Counted from the first letter of the stretch, positions 31,875 to 43,170 are shown. The stretch: 64,000 nucleotides of DNA from Pilasporangium apinafurcum (GCA_001600495.1 BCKE01000077.1:1-64000), one strand, 5' to 3'. Notes: generated by a model not told the origin, from the sequence alone. Made by a program: numbers and translations.

Positions 31875-33000
31875 GACGACAGTGTGAATAGATACCATAC
31901 GAATGCATTCCTTGAAGCGCTACTGTGTGTGTGCGTAGAGAGTCATCTTGATCAAGATGAAAATCTGAGTATCACCCATCAGCTCATCTCCTCACAACCA
32001 ATCTCATGGTCTACGCCGAGCTTCGTGTTTGAGTTCATTTACATAATCGTGTCGTTTCCCTGCTTCTTTGTCTTGACATGACCAGAACTGCCTAATCTAC
32101 GCAATGTAACCTCAGAATATTGATGTGGCTCTTCTTATTCACTACTGACAGAAAAGATCACTTCAATTGAAGTCAGTATACCAATCACATCGCAGGAAAG
32201 CTCCTTGTCGTCTTTGTAATGGACAATTTCTGAGTAAAGCAACGTATCTCATGCGATAAAATCATCCAGTACGCTTGCTGAGCCATACACAACGATCGGC
32301 TATTCGTGCTCGTCTTAAATCTGAGCCGGTCGAGATTTGTAAGCACCACCAAACTGATTCAGCCACAGCTGGTGATAGGATAAGATTCCTGATAACGTTT
32401 ATTTTCATTGAATGGATCTTTTATGCTGCACTCGTTTAGACTGGCATCACATATCAATTGCTTGTTGCGGTAGTTGATTGGCATCGAGTGGGGAATGGTT
32501 CCTGACGAGTACTATTCACTCCTTGAGATTTAGTCTTCTGGGTTATGTTAATATTGGTTATTTTTTAGATAATGTTGGTTTAGCAATTAGCAGCATTGTG
32601 CTTAGTTCACATTGGCTTTAGTGACTAAACTTGCGCCAATAAAATGCAGAATTTCGAGGAGTAGATCATCTATGGATGGCGCAACCAGCTTAATTTCCAA
32701 ACCAAAAATCAAGTAATAGTGGTGATTTGGTTCAAAGTCATGTTGTTCCTGTATGAAGAGCTGATATTCATATAAGCGTCGATCATCAAAGCTCCGAGAA
32801 GGTCTACAGTTCGCATGCTGCCATCACTTGCCACCCACTTGCGCAGCGGAAGGCATGGAGATGGGTAAACGGGTGATACTCAGATTTACGCGTTTCAGTC
32901 AAGATTGCACATGGTCTTTTCAACGAACATAAGAAACAACACTTCAACAAAATGGGAGTAGCATGCAACATAGCATTGCTGTATGATTAAATTATACGAA
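31875..33000. other. Unique spacer of inverted duplication 1
   Basis: 1,126 bases between the two arms, so the shared upstream region of two divergent identical genes. AT-rich, with no gene recognised. It is where any upstream control elements that differ between the copies would lie. Confidence 0.6.
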
Positions 33001-33084
33001 TGCACTCATGGGCTGAGAATAACAGTCTTACGAAACTTCCCCTTGGTGTCCTCTTTGAGTTTCGGACACCAATCTCACGTTGCG

Positions 33085-33104
33085 TCTCATTCTTCAATTT
33101 GCTT
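33085..33104 (+). promoter_or_regulatory. Initiator + FPR core promoter, subtilisin A right copy
   Basis: Same 20 bases as at 31771-31790 on the other strand (TCTCATTCTTCAATTTGCTT), about 60-78 bases before the ATG at 33163. Confidence 0.85.
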
Positions 33105-33162
33105 CCAACTACTACAAAGCGGCAAAACCCAAGACAACCACTTGCCCAGAGTCATCGCCACT

Positions 33163-34602
33163 ATGGTCTCCGTCAAGTTTGCTCCTTTTCTCGCCATTGT
33201 TGCTGCCATCGCTACATTCTCTGGCGCCAATGCCATGCCACGTGTTGATGCTGGTGTCCACCGTGCGCTTCGCAAGCAAGGCACTGTCAACCTCATCATC
33301 ACCATGAAGGACAGCACCGCGTCCGCCATCAGTAGCGTCCAGGAAGCTGATTTCGCGTCCCGTGGAGACAAAATCACTGCGCTCGTGGAGTCGCTCGAAA
33401 CACATGCTACCCAATCACAAGCGGACGTGGCGACCATCTTGGGCCAGGAAGCCGAAGGTTCGGAGCCGCTCTTCACCAAATCCAAGAGCTACTGGATCAG
33501 CAACCAAGTGTACGTTCAAGGCGCGTCCTACGAGCTCTTGGAGAAGCTGGCAACGCTGTCATCGATCTATGAAATCCGCGAAGAACAGATTCTGGCGGTG
33601 CCCACTCCCATCATCGAAGATCAAGAGGCTGTCAACACCACTGCTTCGGCTGTAGAGGAAGTAGGTGTATTGGCCACGAACGAGTGGGGTGTAACCAAGG
33701 TCGCTGCCCCCAGCGTTTGGTCGGCTGGTTATACTGGCTCGGGNGTTGTCGTTTCTACGATTGATACTGGTGTCTTGTACACACACGAAGCGCTCAAGAG
33801 CAACTTCCGTTCATCCTACGGCTGGTACGATCCCGAATCAGAAACTTCGACTCCTTATGACCAGCAGGGTCATGGTACACACACCATGGGAACCATCGCT
33901 GGCTCGGGTGGCATTGGTGTTGCACCTGGCGCCACGTGGATCGCCTGCAAGGGCTGCCGTACCGACGGCTGCTCCGAGTCCGATCTGCTCACGTGTGCAG
34001 AGTTCATCACATGCCCAACCGACACCAGTGGCAACAACAAAGACTGCTCCAAGGCGCCAGACCTTGTCAGCAATAGCTGGGGCGGTGGCCAGGGCGACAC
34101 CTTCTACAACTCTGCTGTGGATGCCTGGGTGGCTGCGGGCATTATCCCTATCTTCGCCAACGGCAATAACGGACCGTCGTGTACTACCGCCAACTCACCT
34201 GCTGATGTCGCTAATGTCATCGCTGTGGGTGCCACCACCAGCTCGGATGGCCTCGCTAGCTATAGCAGCAAAGGTCCATCCACTGCTGGTTTGATCAAGC
34301 CTGACATCTCGGCCCCTGGTTCTAGCGTCCGTTCGGCTTGGTACACTAGCAATTCGGCGTACAACACTATTTCTGGTACAAGCATGGCCACACCGCATGT
34401 GTCGGGCGTTGTGGCGTTGCTGCTGAGCAAGAACGCCAATCTCACATACGCGCAGATTAAGTCGGCGCTCTACAACAACGTAGACACATCCACATTGGCG
34501 TCTAGCGGCTACACGTGCGGAAAAACATCGGATTCGGTGCACCCGAACAACCAGTATGGCTACGGTCGCGTCAATGCGCTGAAGGCGTACAACTCTGTCT
34601 AA
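33163..34602 (+). CDS. Secreted subtilisin-like serine protease A, right copy
   Basis: 479 residues, identical to the left copy except one undetermined residue at the N (33744), which falls in TGSGVVV just before the catalytic Asp. Domains and catalytic residues are as in the left copy (Asp201, His237, Asn335, Ser407). Start chosen at 33163 because the core promoter lies at 33085-33104; the longer frame from 32983 starts in the spacer before it. The identity of two genes in opposite orientation means either a very recent duplication, ongoing gene conversion or an assembly duplication. Confidence 0.93.
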   Translation: MVSVKFAPFLAIVAAIATFSGANAMPRVDAGVHRALRKQGTVNLIITMKDSTASAISSVQEADFASRGDKITALVESLETHATQSQADVATILGQEAEGSEPLFTKSKSYWISNQVYVQGASYELLEKLATLSSIYEIREEQILAVPTPIIEDQEAVNTTASAVEEVGVLATNEWGVTKVAAPSVWSAGYTGSXVVVSTIDTGVLYTHEALKSNFRSSYGWYDPESETSTPYDQQGHGTHTMGTIAGSGGIGVAPGATWIACKGCRTDGCSESDLLTCAEFITCPTDTSGNNKDCSKAPDLVSNSWGGGQGDTFYNSAVDAWVAAGIIPIFANGNNGPSCTTANSPADVANVIAVGATTSSDGLASYSSKGPSTAGLIKPDISAPGSSVRSAWYTSNSAYNTISGTSMATPHVSGVVALLLSKNANLTYAQIKSALYNNVDTSTLASSGYTCGKTSDSVHPNNQYGYGRVNALKAYNSV

Positions 34603-34921
34603 GCTGATTGGGATTGAGCATGAATGGTGAATACCGAAAGTAGCTCAGTACATCCTTCTCCCCCTCCCCACTCAACATTCTGAAGTCTACGCTCAGAACA
34701 CGGGATCGTGTCGTTTAAAGAGTTTATGAACAACAAATAATAAATGTGCAGCACTGTGTATCCATAACATCGCAACGGAATACACAATACAATTTATTTC
34801 CTCTTTTTAGGGCCAATTCATGTGATTGCTCGTAGTAGCTAATGCTGATTTTGTTGGTTGTTATTGTGCACAGCTTGAATAAATGTTGCCACCTCACGCT
34901 TCACAAGAATCTATATCTTGC

Positions 34922-35543
34922 AGTAAAAGGGCTTCGTTTAGTCTCCATGCCCATGTGTTTATGTATGTGAGTGCCGTATATTGTTCGTTGTTGGAGCGCT
35001 TTAGGAAAGCATCTCGTTAGTTTCACTCAAACCCAATGATCTTTATCTGTTTGGTGGGCCTGCTATCAACGACATGCAGTCAAGACCAACTGTATATGCT
35101 GATTTAATATCACCAGGGAGTCCTTGGCCTTCGAGTGCATGCACATTCACTTTTGGAAAGCAGACCCACATGCCAATTGCCATTGTCATACATGTCTACT
35201 ATATGTGTGCAATAGCATCAGATTCTATTGGACGGTATACTTGACTGTATTTCTCCCATGTACAGGATCTTCTTTCTTTGACAGTGGCTTCAATGATGCG
35301 TTTTTGGATGCTTTTACTAGTTGATCCACCTGTTATTCCACCACAATAATCCCGACAAATTCTCAAAAAAACACTTCGCTGTCTATTTAATGTCGCTAAA
35401 CACGGGTACGAACAGCTTACAACATCTACTTTTGTCAGTCAAAATTTTCTGTAAAGGTCACTATATCGCGCAAACTAATCCCATGCTTCTCTACTGACGA
35501 GAGATTGATCATGATTTGCGCAGGTTACTTTTTCACTACCATT
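34922..35543. other. Unique gap between the two inverted duplications
   Basis: 622 bases with no gene recognised. It separates the outer end of the first duplication from the outer end of the second. Confidence 0.5.
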
Positions 35544-36959
35544 TTAGACACTGTTGAACGCCTTGAGTGCATTCAAGCGACCATAACCGTATTGATTGTT
35601 TGGACGAACCGAATCTCTGGTACCACCACACGTGCGACCACTGGCAGCAAGTGTTGCGGTGTCAGCGTTGTTGAAGATCGCCGTCTTGATCTGCGAGTAC
35701 GAGAGATTTGGATTCTTTTGCAATAGCAGCGCCACAGTACCTGACACGTGTGGACAAGCCATACTGGTACCAGAAATAGTGTTGTAGGCGGTGTTGCTAG
35801 TTCGCCATGCGGAGCGGACATCGGAGCCAGGGGCTGAGATATCAGGCTTAACCAATCCGTTGATCGTTGGACCCTTGGAGCTGAAGCTACTCAAACCGTC
35901 AGCACTAGTCGTAGAACCGACGGCGATCACATTGGCAACATCGGCGGGCGAGCTTGCTGTGGTGCAAGCTGGGCCTTCATTCCCGATGGAGAAAACAGGG
36001 ACAATACCCGCAGCTTGCCAGGCATTGACCGCGGAATTGTAGAATGTGTCGCCTTGACCACCACCCCAGCTATTGCTCACGATGTGAGGTGCCTTGGAGC
36101 AGTCGGCGTTGTTACCGTTCGTGTCCGTTGGACAGGTGATGAACTGCGCACAGGATAACAGATCTGACTCAAAGCAGTCATCCGCACGACATCCCTTACA
36201 GGCGATCCATTGAGCGCCGGGAGCGACGCCGATACCGCCTGAGCCAACGATAGTTCCCATGGTGTGCGTACCATGACCGTGGACATCATAGGGAGTAGCA
36301 CGTTTAGCCTCAGGGTCATACCAGCCGTAGGACGAACGGAAGTTGCTGCGAAGGGCGGTGTGGGTCGAGAGCACACCACTGTCAATGCTCCCAACGACGA
36401 TGCCCTCGCCACGGAAACCCAAGTTCCACACACTTGGTGCAGCGATCTTGGTGACACCCCACTCGTTGGCAAGCAGACTGATCGCTTCGGTGGTCGAGTT
36501 GGCCGCCACGTCGACTTCTTCCACGGTCAGTGTCGGGAGCTTTAGCACTTGCTCTTCACGAATCTCATAGATCGATGGCTCGCTGACGAGCTTGGTCAAG
36601 AGATCAAAAGACGCATTCTCAATGTACACTTGGTTGCTAATCCAGAAGCTTTTAGTCTTGGTGAACGCACCATCGGCTTCCTGACCCAAGATGGTGGCCA
36701 AGCTGGCCTGCGTTTGTTCAGCATGCTGTTCGAGCGACTTCTTCAGCGCGGAGATACGAGCATCGCGCGAGTCAAAATCCGCTTCCTTGATGCTCTCAAG
36801 CGGGGCTTCAGTCGTATCCTTCATGGTCACGATAAGATTGACGGTCCCTTGCTTTCGAAGAGCGCGGTGAACACCGGCGTCCACACGCGGCATGGCATTG
36901 GCACTCGAGAGTGCAGTAAGAGCAGCAAATGCAAGCGCAGCGAACTTGATGGAAACCAT
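35544..36959 (-). CDS. Secreted subtilisin-like serine protease B, left copy
   Basis: 471 residues from the ATG at 36959. It has a signal peptide of about 22 residues (ending SSANA), a prodomain with GVHRALRKQGTVNLIVTMKD and a peptidase S8 domain with Asp193 (SIDSG), His229 (GHGTH), Asn327 (GNEG) and Ser399 (GTSMA). The His region reads DVHGHGTH rather than DQQGHGTH, and the Ser region MACPHVSG adds a cysteine absent from A. By eye about 70 percent identical to A. The frame open to 36992 lacks an ATG and overlaps the core promoter. Its mate at 39521 is identical. Confidence 0.95.
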   Translation of the reverse strand: MVSIKFAALAFAALTALSSANAMPRVDAGVHRALRKQGTVNLIVTMKDTTEAPLESIKEADFDSRDARISALKKSLEQHAEQTQASLATILGQEADGAFTKTKSFWISNQVYIENASFDLLTKLVSEPSIYEIREEQVLKLPTLTVEEVDVAANSTTEAISLLANEWGVTKIAAPSVWNLGFRGEGIVVGSIDSGVLSTHTALRSNFRSSYGWYDPEAKRATPYDVHGHGTHTMGTIVGSGGIGVAPGAQWIACKGCRADDCFESDLLSCAQFITCPTDTNGNNADCSKAPHIVSNSWGGGQGDTFYNSAVNAWQAAGIVPVFSIGNEGPACTTASSPADVANVIAVGSTTSADGLSSFSSKGPTINGLVKPDISAPGSDVRSAWRTSNTAYNTISGTSMACPHVSGTVALLLQKNPNLSYSQIKTAIFNNADTATLAASGRTCGGTRDSVRPNNQYGYGRLNALKAFNSV

Positions 36960-36986
36960 TGTCGTTGTGGTTTGCTTGGTAGTTGG

Positions 36987-37006
36987 AAGCAAATTGAAGA
37001 ATGAAG
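36987..37006 (-). promoter_or_regulatory. Initiator + FPR core promoter, subtilisin B left copy
   Basis: CTTCATTCTTCAATTTGCTT on the minus strand, the same core element as in the A genes with one change, 28-47 bases before the ATG. Confidence 0.85.
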
Positions 37007-37281
37007 AGCAAGTCTAGTTTGGTTTGCTCGCTCGAGTAGATGCTAAACGTTCCTATTGCACAAGAACTTACCTAAGAATGCATGGCATCCGTATTGTGTG
37101 AAAGGACAGGGGAGATGGTATTGCTTTATTCATGTAGACGATGACTGCAAGTTAGTTGCATGAGGATACTTTCCTAGGGATGGTGAGCGTGTTACATTGA
37201 ATTTTTTGCTGTTTGTGCTGTCTAGGAGAGATCAAAATCTGATTCGTTGTCAATTTGGCGCATCTCCCTGTTGCATCTCTG

Positions 37282-39198
37282 TACAAAATATAGCACTTGT
37301 GAGAAGATCATGTCAAACCTGATCAACCACATGGTACATTTGGAGTGAGTTGTCTTCTTGAACAGTGAGATTTGCACATACCTGCCTCAAGACTACCCCG
37401 AAATGTGCTCTAACTTATAGTGATAACGAGTACCAGCCAATTATTGTAACCATGACCATGGATCAGAAGCGTAAAGCCTCCCTTCCATGGCTGAAATCGC
37501 GTTCGCTCAGATCAGAGGTGCAATGTAAAAATGCAAAATAGATTCGACTATGCTAGAGTAAGTATGTGGCTCTGCTAATCGCGATTTTTGTATTTTGCTC
37601 TGGTTTTGATGACGTGAGGAGAATCAGGAGACAGGTCCATCATTACACTGCCTAATCAATACTTAATCCATGTATAGTCACCTGCGCTCATCTACAACGA
37701 GGCTGATCAATGGTGGCATTCGCTTCCACTAAAATGTCTGCACCCTACATTAGACAGTGTAATTTTTTTGTGCATTTCATTCAATGAGATTAAGATATGT
37801 GAGTCACAAAAAAGGAAAACACCTGCCAGCTGGTCTTAAGATCTGATAATGGGAGGATGTTCAGCATCTCTCGATAATATGACAGGATTGACACTGCTAT
37901 CAAGCTTTTATAAAATATGCATATCAAATAGGCACCATTGTGTCCCAATTGAAATGTGTTCACCACAGACATTTACACATTTAACAGATTTTCGTATGAG
38001 CCAGTCATATCGCCACATAACAGGAACGGCTGTAAAAGCGTCATTGCTGTTGTGGCAAGTGGTGCTACGTAGACTAAACTGCGTGAAGAATGTGTATTGT
38101 GTTGCGAGAAACTATGAACAGACAATGTTATGTTAATGCATGCCTTATAACTTCCTGTCTCCACGATACAATAGCACACTCCTACTTCAGTATGAGTGTA
38201 TTGGATTTAGTAACAATCGTACCACTGTCATCCTATGATCGCCTGATATACTGTCGATCTTAGTGACGAGAGTGGTCGTTGTAGTGCATCTATTATCAGG
38301 TTCTCTAGACCAGCTGGGTCACGCATTGTGTGGCTTGAAACAGTTCCAATGTAGTTGAAGTCAGTCCTAGAGTTTGTGCAAACATGGACAATTGCTTTTA
38401 GACCAGTGAATTGCGTCCAGACATCCTTAATCAACCTACGTTCGAAAGGAAGTTTTGATAAAAGATAATCCTATCTGTCATCTCCTGACGGAAGATGGGA
38501 ATTATCGCTAAAGAAGGTTCTCATTCACAAAAAAACATAAACGGCATGGACTTCCGACGTACAAAGCATCCTCTCTCTTGGATTTTTATGACGACTAAAG
38601 TCAACCATTCAAATGCACTGTCGATGGTAGTGCAAGACTAGAGTGAATAACTTCGTAGAGTTGGTTTGCGTTGTGGTCAGGAGACAGTATCGACGCATGG
38701 ATAGCTTGGATTTGTGTTATTTTCTTGTAAATGGGTACCATCTTTATCCACAGGTTGCATCTTCTATCAGGAAATCCCACATAGGGCTATCTATCAGCAA
38801 AAATCGGTTTGAGATATTTGCCATAGGCCGTCTTGATTAGTGTATAATTGGAGCTGTTTGGCAGTGCAACTTTGCACTAATCAGCAAGATTGGATATGCC
38901 CTTCTTATGTGATACGCAATAGATCCTGATTATTAACAGCACCCACAATCGTACTAAAGATTGTGTTTGTTTCTTCTGTTTTGTATCCTGGAGAACCCAG
39001 ATATTGATCATCAGCATGTATAATTTGTACACTCAATACTTTTGGCTTCGCATTCAAATGCTTCTTGCGCCATCTGACACAGTACAAACATCACTTGCGG
39101 GAAATTAAACCACAAATCTCTTAGTTATCATCCGTCCAATTAAATACCTCAAAACAACTGACACAGCATTCATTCGTTACACTGGATGTGATTTTCGT
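37282..39198. other. Unique spacer of inverted duplication 2
   Basis: 1,917 bases between the arms and so upstream of both B copies. AT-rich; no gene or mobile element recognised on either strand. Confidence 0.55.
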
Positions 39199-39473
39199 CA
39201 GAGATGCAACAGGGAGATGCGCCAAATTGACAACGAATCAGATTTTGATCTCTCCTAGACAGCACAAACAGCAAAAAATTCAATGTAACACGCTCACCAT
39301 CCCTAGGAAAGTATCCTCATGCAACTAACTTGCAGTCATCGTCTACATGAATAAAGCAATACCATCTCCCCTGTCCTTTCACACAATACGGATGCCATGC
39401 ATTCTTAGGTAAGTTCTTGTGCAATAGGAACGTTTAGCATCTACTCGAGCGAGCAAACCAAACTAGACTTGCT

Positions 39474-39493
39474 CTTCATTCTTCAATTTGCTT
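39474..39493 (+). promoter_or_regulatory. Initiator + FPR core promoter, subtilisin B right copy
   Basis: CTTCATTCTTCAATTTGCTT, identical to the left copy, 28-47 bases before the ATG at 39521. Confidence 0.85.
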
Positions 39494-39520
39494 CCAACTA
39501 CCAAGCAAACCACAACGACA

Positions 39521-40936
39521 ATGGTTTCCATCAAGTTCGCTGCGCTTGCATTTGCTGCTCTTACTGCACTCTCGAGTGCCAATGCCATGCCGCGTGTGGA
39601 CGCCGGTGTTCACCGCGCTCTTCGAAAGCAAGGGACCGTCAATCTTATCGTGACCATGAAGGATACGACTGAAGCCCCGCTTGAGAGCATCAAGGAAGCG
39701 GATTTTGACTCGCGCGATGCTCGTATCTCCGCGCTGAAGAAGTCGCTCGAACAGCATGCTGAACAAACGCAGGCCAGCTTGGCCACCATCTTGGGTCAGG
39801 AAGCCGATGGTGCGTTCACCAAGACTAAAAGCTTCTGGATTAGCAACCAAGTGTACATTGAGAATGCGTCTTTTGATCTCTTGACCAAGCTCGTCAGCGA
39901 GCCATCGATCTATGAGATTCGTGAAGAGCAAGTGCTAAAGCTCCCGACACTGACCGTGGAAGAAGTCGACGTGGCGGCCAACTCGACCACCGAAGCGATC
40001 AGTCTGCTTGCCAACGAGTGGGGTGTCACCAAGATCGCTGCACCAAGTGTGTGGAACTTGGGTTTCCGTGGCGAGGGCATCGTCGTTGGGAGCATTGACA
40101 GTGGTGTGCTCTCGACCCACACCGCCCTTCGCAGCAACTTCCGTTCGTCCTACGGCTGGTATGACCCTGAGGCTAAACGTGCTACTCCCTATGATGTCCA
40201 CGGTCATGGTACGCACACCATGGGAACTATCGTTGGCTCAGGCGGTATCGGCGTCGCTCCCGGCGCTCAATGGATCGCCTGTAAGGGATGTCGTGCGGAT
40301 GACTGCTTTGAGTCAGATCTGTTATCCTGTGCGCAGTTCATCACCTGTCCAACGGACACGAACGGTAACAACGCCGACTGCTCCAAGGCACCTCACATCG
40401 TGAGCAATAGCTGGGGTGGTGGTCAAGGCGACACATTCTACAATTCCGCGGTCAATGCCTGGCAAGCTGCGGGTATTGTCCCTGTTTTCTCCATCGGGAA
40501 TGAAGGCCCAGCTTGCACCACAGCAAGCTCGCCCGCCGATGTTGCCAATGTGATCGCCGTCGGTTCTACGACTAGTGCTGACGGTTTGAGTAGCTTCAGC
40601 TCCAAGGGTCCAACGATCAACGGATTGGTTAAGCCTGATATCTCAGCCCCTGGCTCCGATGTCCGCTCCGCATGGCGAACTAGCAACACCGCCTACAACA
40701 CTATTTCTGGTACCAGTATGGCTTGTCCACACGTGTCAGGTACTGTGGCGCTGCTATTGCAAAAGAATCCAAATCTCTCGTACTCGCAGATCAAGACGGC
40801 GATCTTCAACAACGCTGACACCGCAACACTTGCTGCCAGTGGTCGCACGTGTGGTGGTACCAGAGATTCGGTTCGTCCAAACAATCAATACGGTTATGGT
40901 CGCTTGAATGCACTCAAGGCGTTCAACAGTGTCTAA
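39521..40936 (+). CDS. Secreted subtilisin-like serine protease B, right copy
   Basis: 471 residues, identical to the left copy: signal peptide, prodomain, S8 domain with Asp193, His229, Asn327 and Ser399. Coding and upstream DNA (322 bases) are shared, whereas the 3' flanks differ from the first base after the stop. The two copies may thus differ in transcript ends and mRNA stability but share a core promoter. Confidence 0.94.
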   Translation: MVSIKFAALAFAALTALSSANAMPRVDAGVHRALRKQGTVNLIVTMKDTTEAPLESIKEADFDSRDARISALKKSLEQHAEQTQASLATILGQEADGAFTKTKSFWISNQVYIENASFDLLTKLVSEPSIYEIREEQVLKLPTLTVEEVDVAANSTTEAISLLANEWGVTKIAAPSVWNLGFRGEGIVVGSIDSGVLSTHTALRSNFRSSYGWYDPEAKRATPYDVHGHGTHTMGTIVGSGGIGVAPGAQWIACKGCRADDCFESDLLSCAQFITCPTDTNGNNADCSKAPHIVSNSWGGGQGDTFYNSAVNAWQAAGIVPVFSIGNEGPACTTASSPADVANVIAVGSTTSADGLSSFSSKGPTINGLVKPDISAPGSDVRSAWRTSNTAYNTISGTSMACPHVSGTVALLLQKNPNLSYSQIKTAIFNNADTATLAASGRTCGGTRDSVRPNNQYGYGRLNALKAFNSV

Positions 40937-43009
40937 GCAAACACTTTTAACCTTGATGAGCCGCTAGGATAGACTTATTTGGTCTTTTTAACAGTAATCT
41001 TAGGAGTTGTCGGTAATTGCTTCTTTCTAAATATCGCTTTATTGATGTGAATATCTCATATCTGTAATCTCTCATGGGCAAAAGGAACTTTGTTTGGTCT
41101 CCATGTCTATTTTTTGTTTGTCTTTTTTGGTGAGAAATCTCTTTGTGTTAGCTATGTTGATACAAAATGACATTGTGTAATCGGCACATGAATCTATTGT
41201 TTGACCTTTCATTCGATATGGACCCATTGACGTAAGTCATCGTGTATTGGTCGACAAACATAAGTACAAAAGAAGTTTAGCATCATTTCGAATGACTCAC
41301 TATGAACGGGAAACGATTTGGAATACTATTGATTGTTCACCGTTTTGCGTTGCTCCATTTATGATGACACCCCATGTGGTGTGTTAGGACGACCGCAAGC
41401 GTCAATGTTTATTCGCTAGAGTAGCCGTGTCTACTACGGATGTAGATACAAAAGGAAGGAACATTGATTGTATGTTCCCATGACGACAGTCGTCAGGCTT
41501 TTTCGTTCAATATGTGGGTTAAAAAAACTCACGTGAGGTATTGTTTATGAATCTTGATCAACTCGTCTTTTCAATAACTGTAGTGATTAAATAGTTGTGG
41601 TATGCTGACTTCTATTTGTCACATCCATCATTCGAAGACTTGGTGGCAGCGTTAGTTGTGCCACTACTGGACAACCTTTGCGATACGTACCCCATTCAAC
41701 CGGATGTATGTGCACACGTGTTGAGACGGTGATAGAGCTGGATAGCCAAGCGTAGCAAGCGCCGAACAATTCACTCAGTGCTTCGCTGTTTCAGACGACT
41801 GATCGTATTACTATGCATAGTTTCCAGATGAAAAACTCACGACAACCGCAAATCTTGCACTAAAGTCTTCTCATCTATTTTAGAAACAAGACTCAACTAG
41901 ATCAAAAAGACAATGCAATCCAATCAGCAGCCTTTCATCGCCCAGAATAGTTCGTATTAAACGTGTATTGTTTTATCGGACGATTCAAATGCAGCGAAAG
42001 CCTTGTCCAGTTTCAGCAGTCGTTTTATGGTCGTAACGTTGTGCATCAAATCTTATCCACACTATCTCATCTGGCAAACTGGTATCTACCAGGATGAACT
42101 GCAAGACTCCATCTGTTCTCACACGAAAACGACTACTTGATGGACGCGATTTATTGTAGATCCGAGCATTCCAGGATATATGATCGAAACAGTAGTAGAT
42201 TGTGTTCGCATTAATCCCTTTCGAAAGCTATGTGTCTTATGCTACGTTCTAGCAAGTTGGTCATTTGTCGTACAGCAGTCGCAAACGTAAATGCAGAGTG
42301 AGGATTTAGGATGAGATTTCTAGACCAATGCATATTTTTGATGTCTATGATATCCGGTGATCATGCGAAGGTGACACCTGATGCTGGAAACGAAATATAT
42401 TTTCATCACTCTAAGGGATAAAAACAGGAAAAGTAGTCCATTTGCAGTCTTTGATACCTTACAAGAGAGAGAGAAAGTGTGATGGGGATTGATCAGAGTA
42501 GCTATTAAAATGAGTATCATGTGAGAGTGTCATTTCATGTATCCAAGTAGGAAGCTCATGTTACTATTGCGTCACTCACACACCTGGAAAAGGATTTTCT
42601 CGTGAGAGCATTACGTTACCCGTTCTTGATGCTGTAGCTGACGAACCGATTGGTTAATCTTTAGCGTTCATATGCGGCTACCAGTTTCATTTTTGGAGCC
42701 TTCCTCTTGAAAGGTAGCAGTTTAGACTAGATCCTTGGAACTCGACACTCCGACCACTTATTGTCGAACCGGTGATATTGCCTGTTCGCTCGGATAAAAC
42801 AAACTTGTCAACAAGGGCTTTTCAGGCGTCTTTAGCAAAAATGGGGTTGCTGATGCAATTCCTCTTGAGGTGGGAAATGGTACTTTTGGATCTCCATCCT
42901 CCATTGGATGTTCACCGTCGAAATAGCTCCTGTCCGTTTTCGCGTCTACTGAAATGACTCCATGATTGTTGTAATCGCTCACCATGGGTGCTTAACATCT
43001 TTATTTTTG

Positions 43010-43170
43010 GATTTTCTATTCGCAGGCGTAGTGTTGATCATGTACTCCGCAATGACGATGAGGTTGCCAATGCTTTGCTTGTGCGGCTGGCATGAGCACA
43101 GGAGATCTTGTCAATGGCAAGCGTAGTAATTGCGGCGAATCAGACCGATTTGATCGCAATTATCAAGCTG
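43010..43170 (-). pseudogene. Possible decayed subtilisin N-terminus
   Basis: On the minus strand FAAITTLAI (signal-peptide-like) is followed about 15 codons later, in another frame, by HKQSIGNLIVIAE. These parallel FAALAFAAL and RKQGTVNLIVTMK at the start of the intact subtilisins, in the right order and at about the right distance. No later part of the gene is recognisable. The match is short, so chance is possible. Confidence 0.3.

Larger units (their letters stand above)
33001..34921 (+). repeat. Inverted duplication 1, right arm
   Basis: Reverse complement of 29954-31874. An N at 33744 falls opposite a called base at 31131 in the left arm and is the only visible difference. Confidence 0.93.
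35544..37281 (-). repeat. Inverted duplication 2, left arm
   Basis: 1,738 bp that reappear reversed at 39199-40936 (constant sum 76480). The outer end falls exactly on the last base of the stop codon of subtilisin B; the inner end extends 322 bases before its ATG. No mismatch seen in any frame. Confidence 0.93.
39199..40936 (+). repeat. Inverted duplication 2, right arm
   Basis: Reverse complement of 35544-37281. Homology stops at the stop codon (TAA at 40934-40936), after which the two 3' flanks are unrelated. Confidence 0.93.

Noticed and set aside
31713-31898. Longer N-termini for subtilisin A copies (also 32983-33162)
   Set aside because: They extend through the core promoter into unlike spacer sequence, and a signal peptide starts cleanly at MVSVKF.
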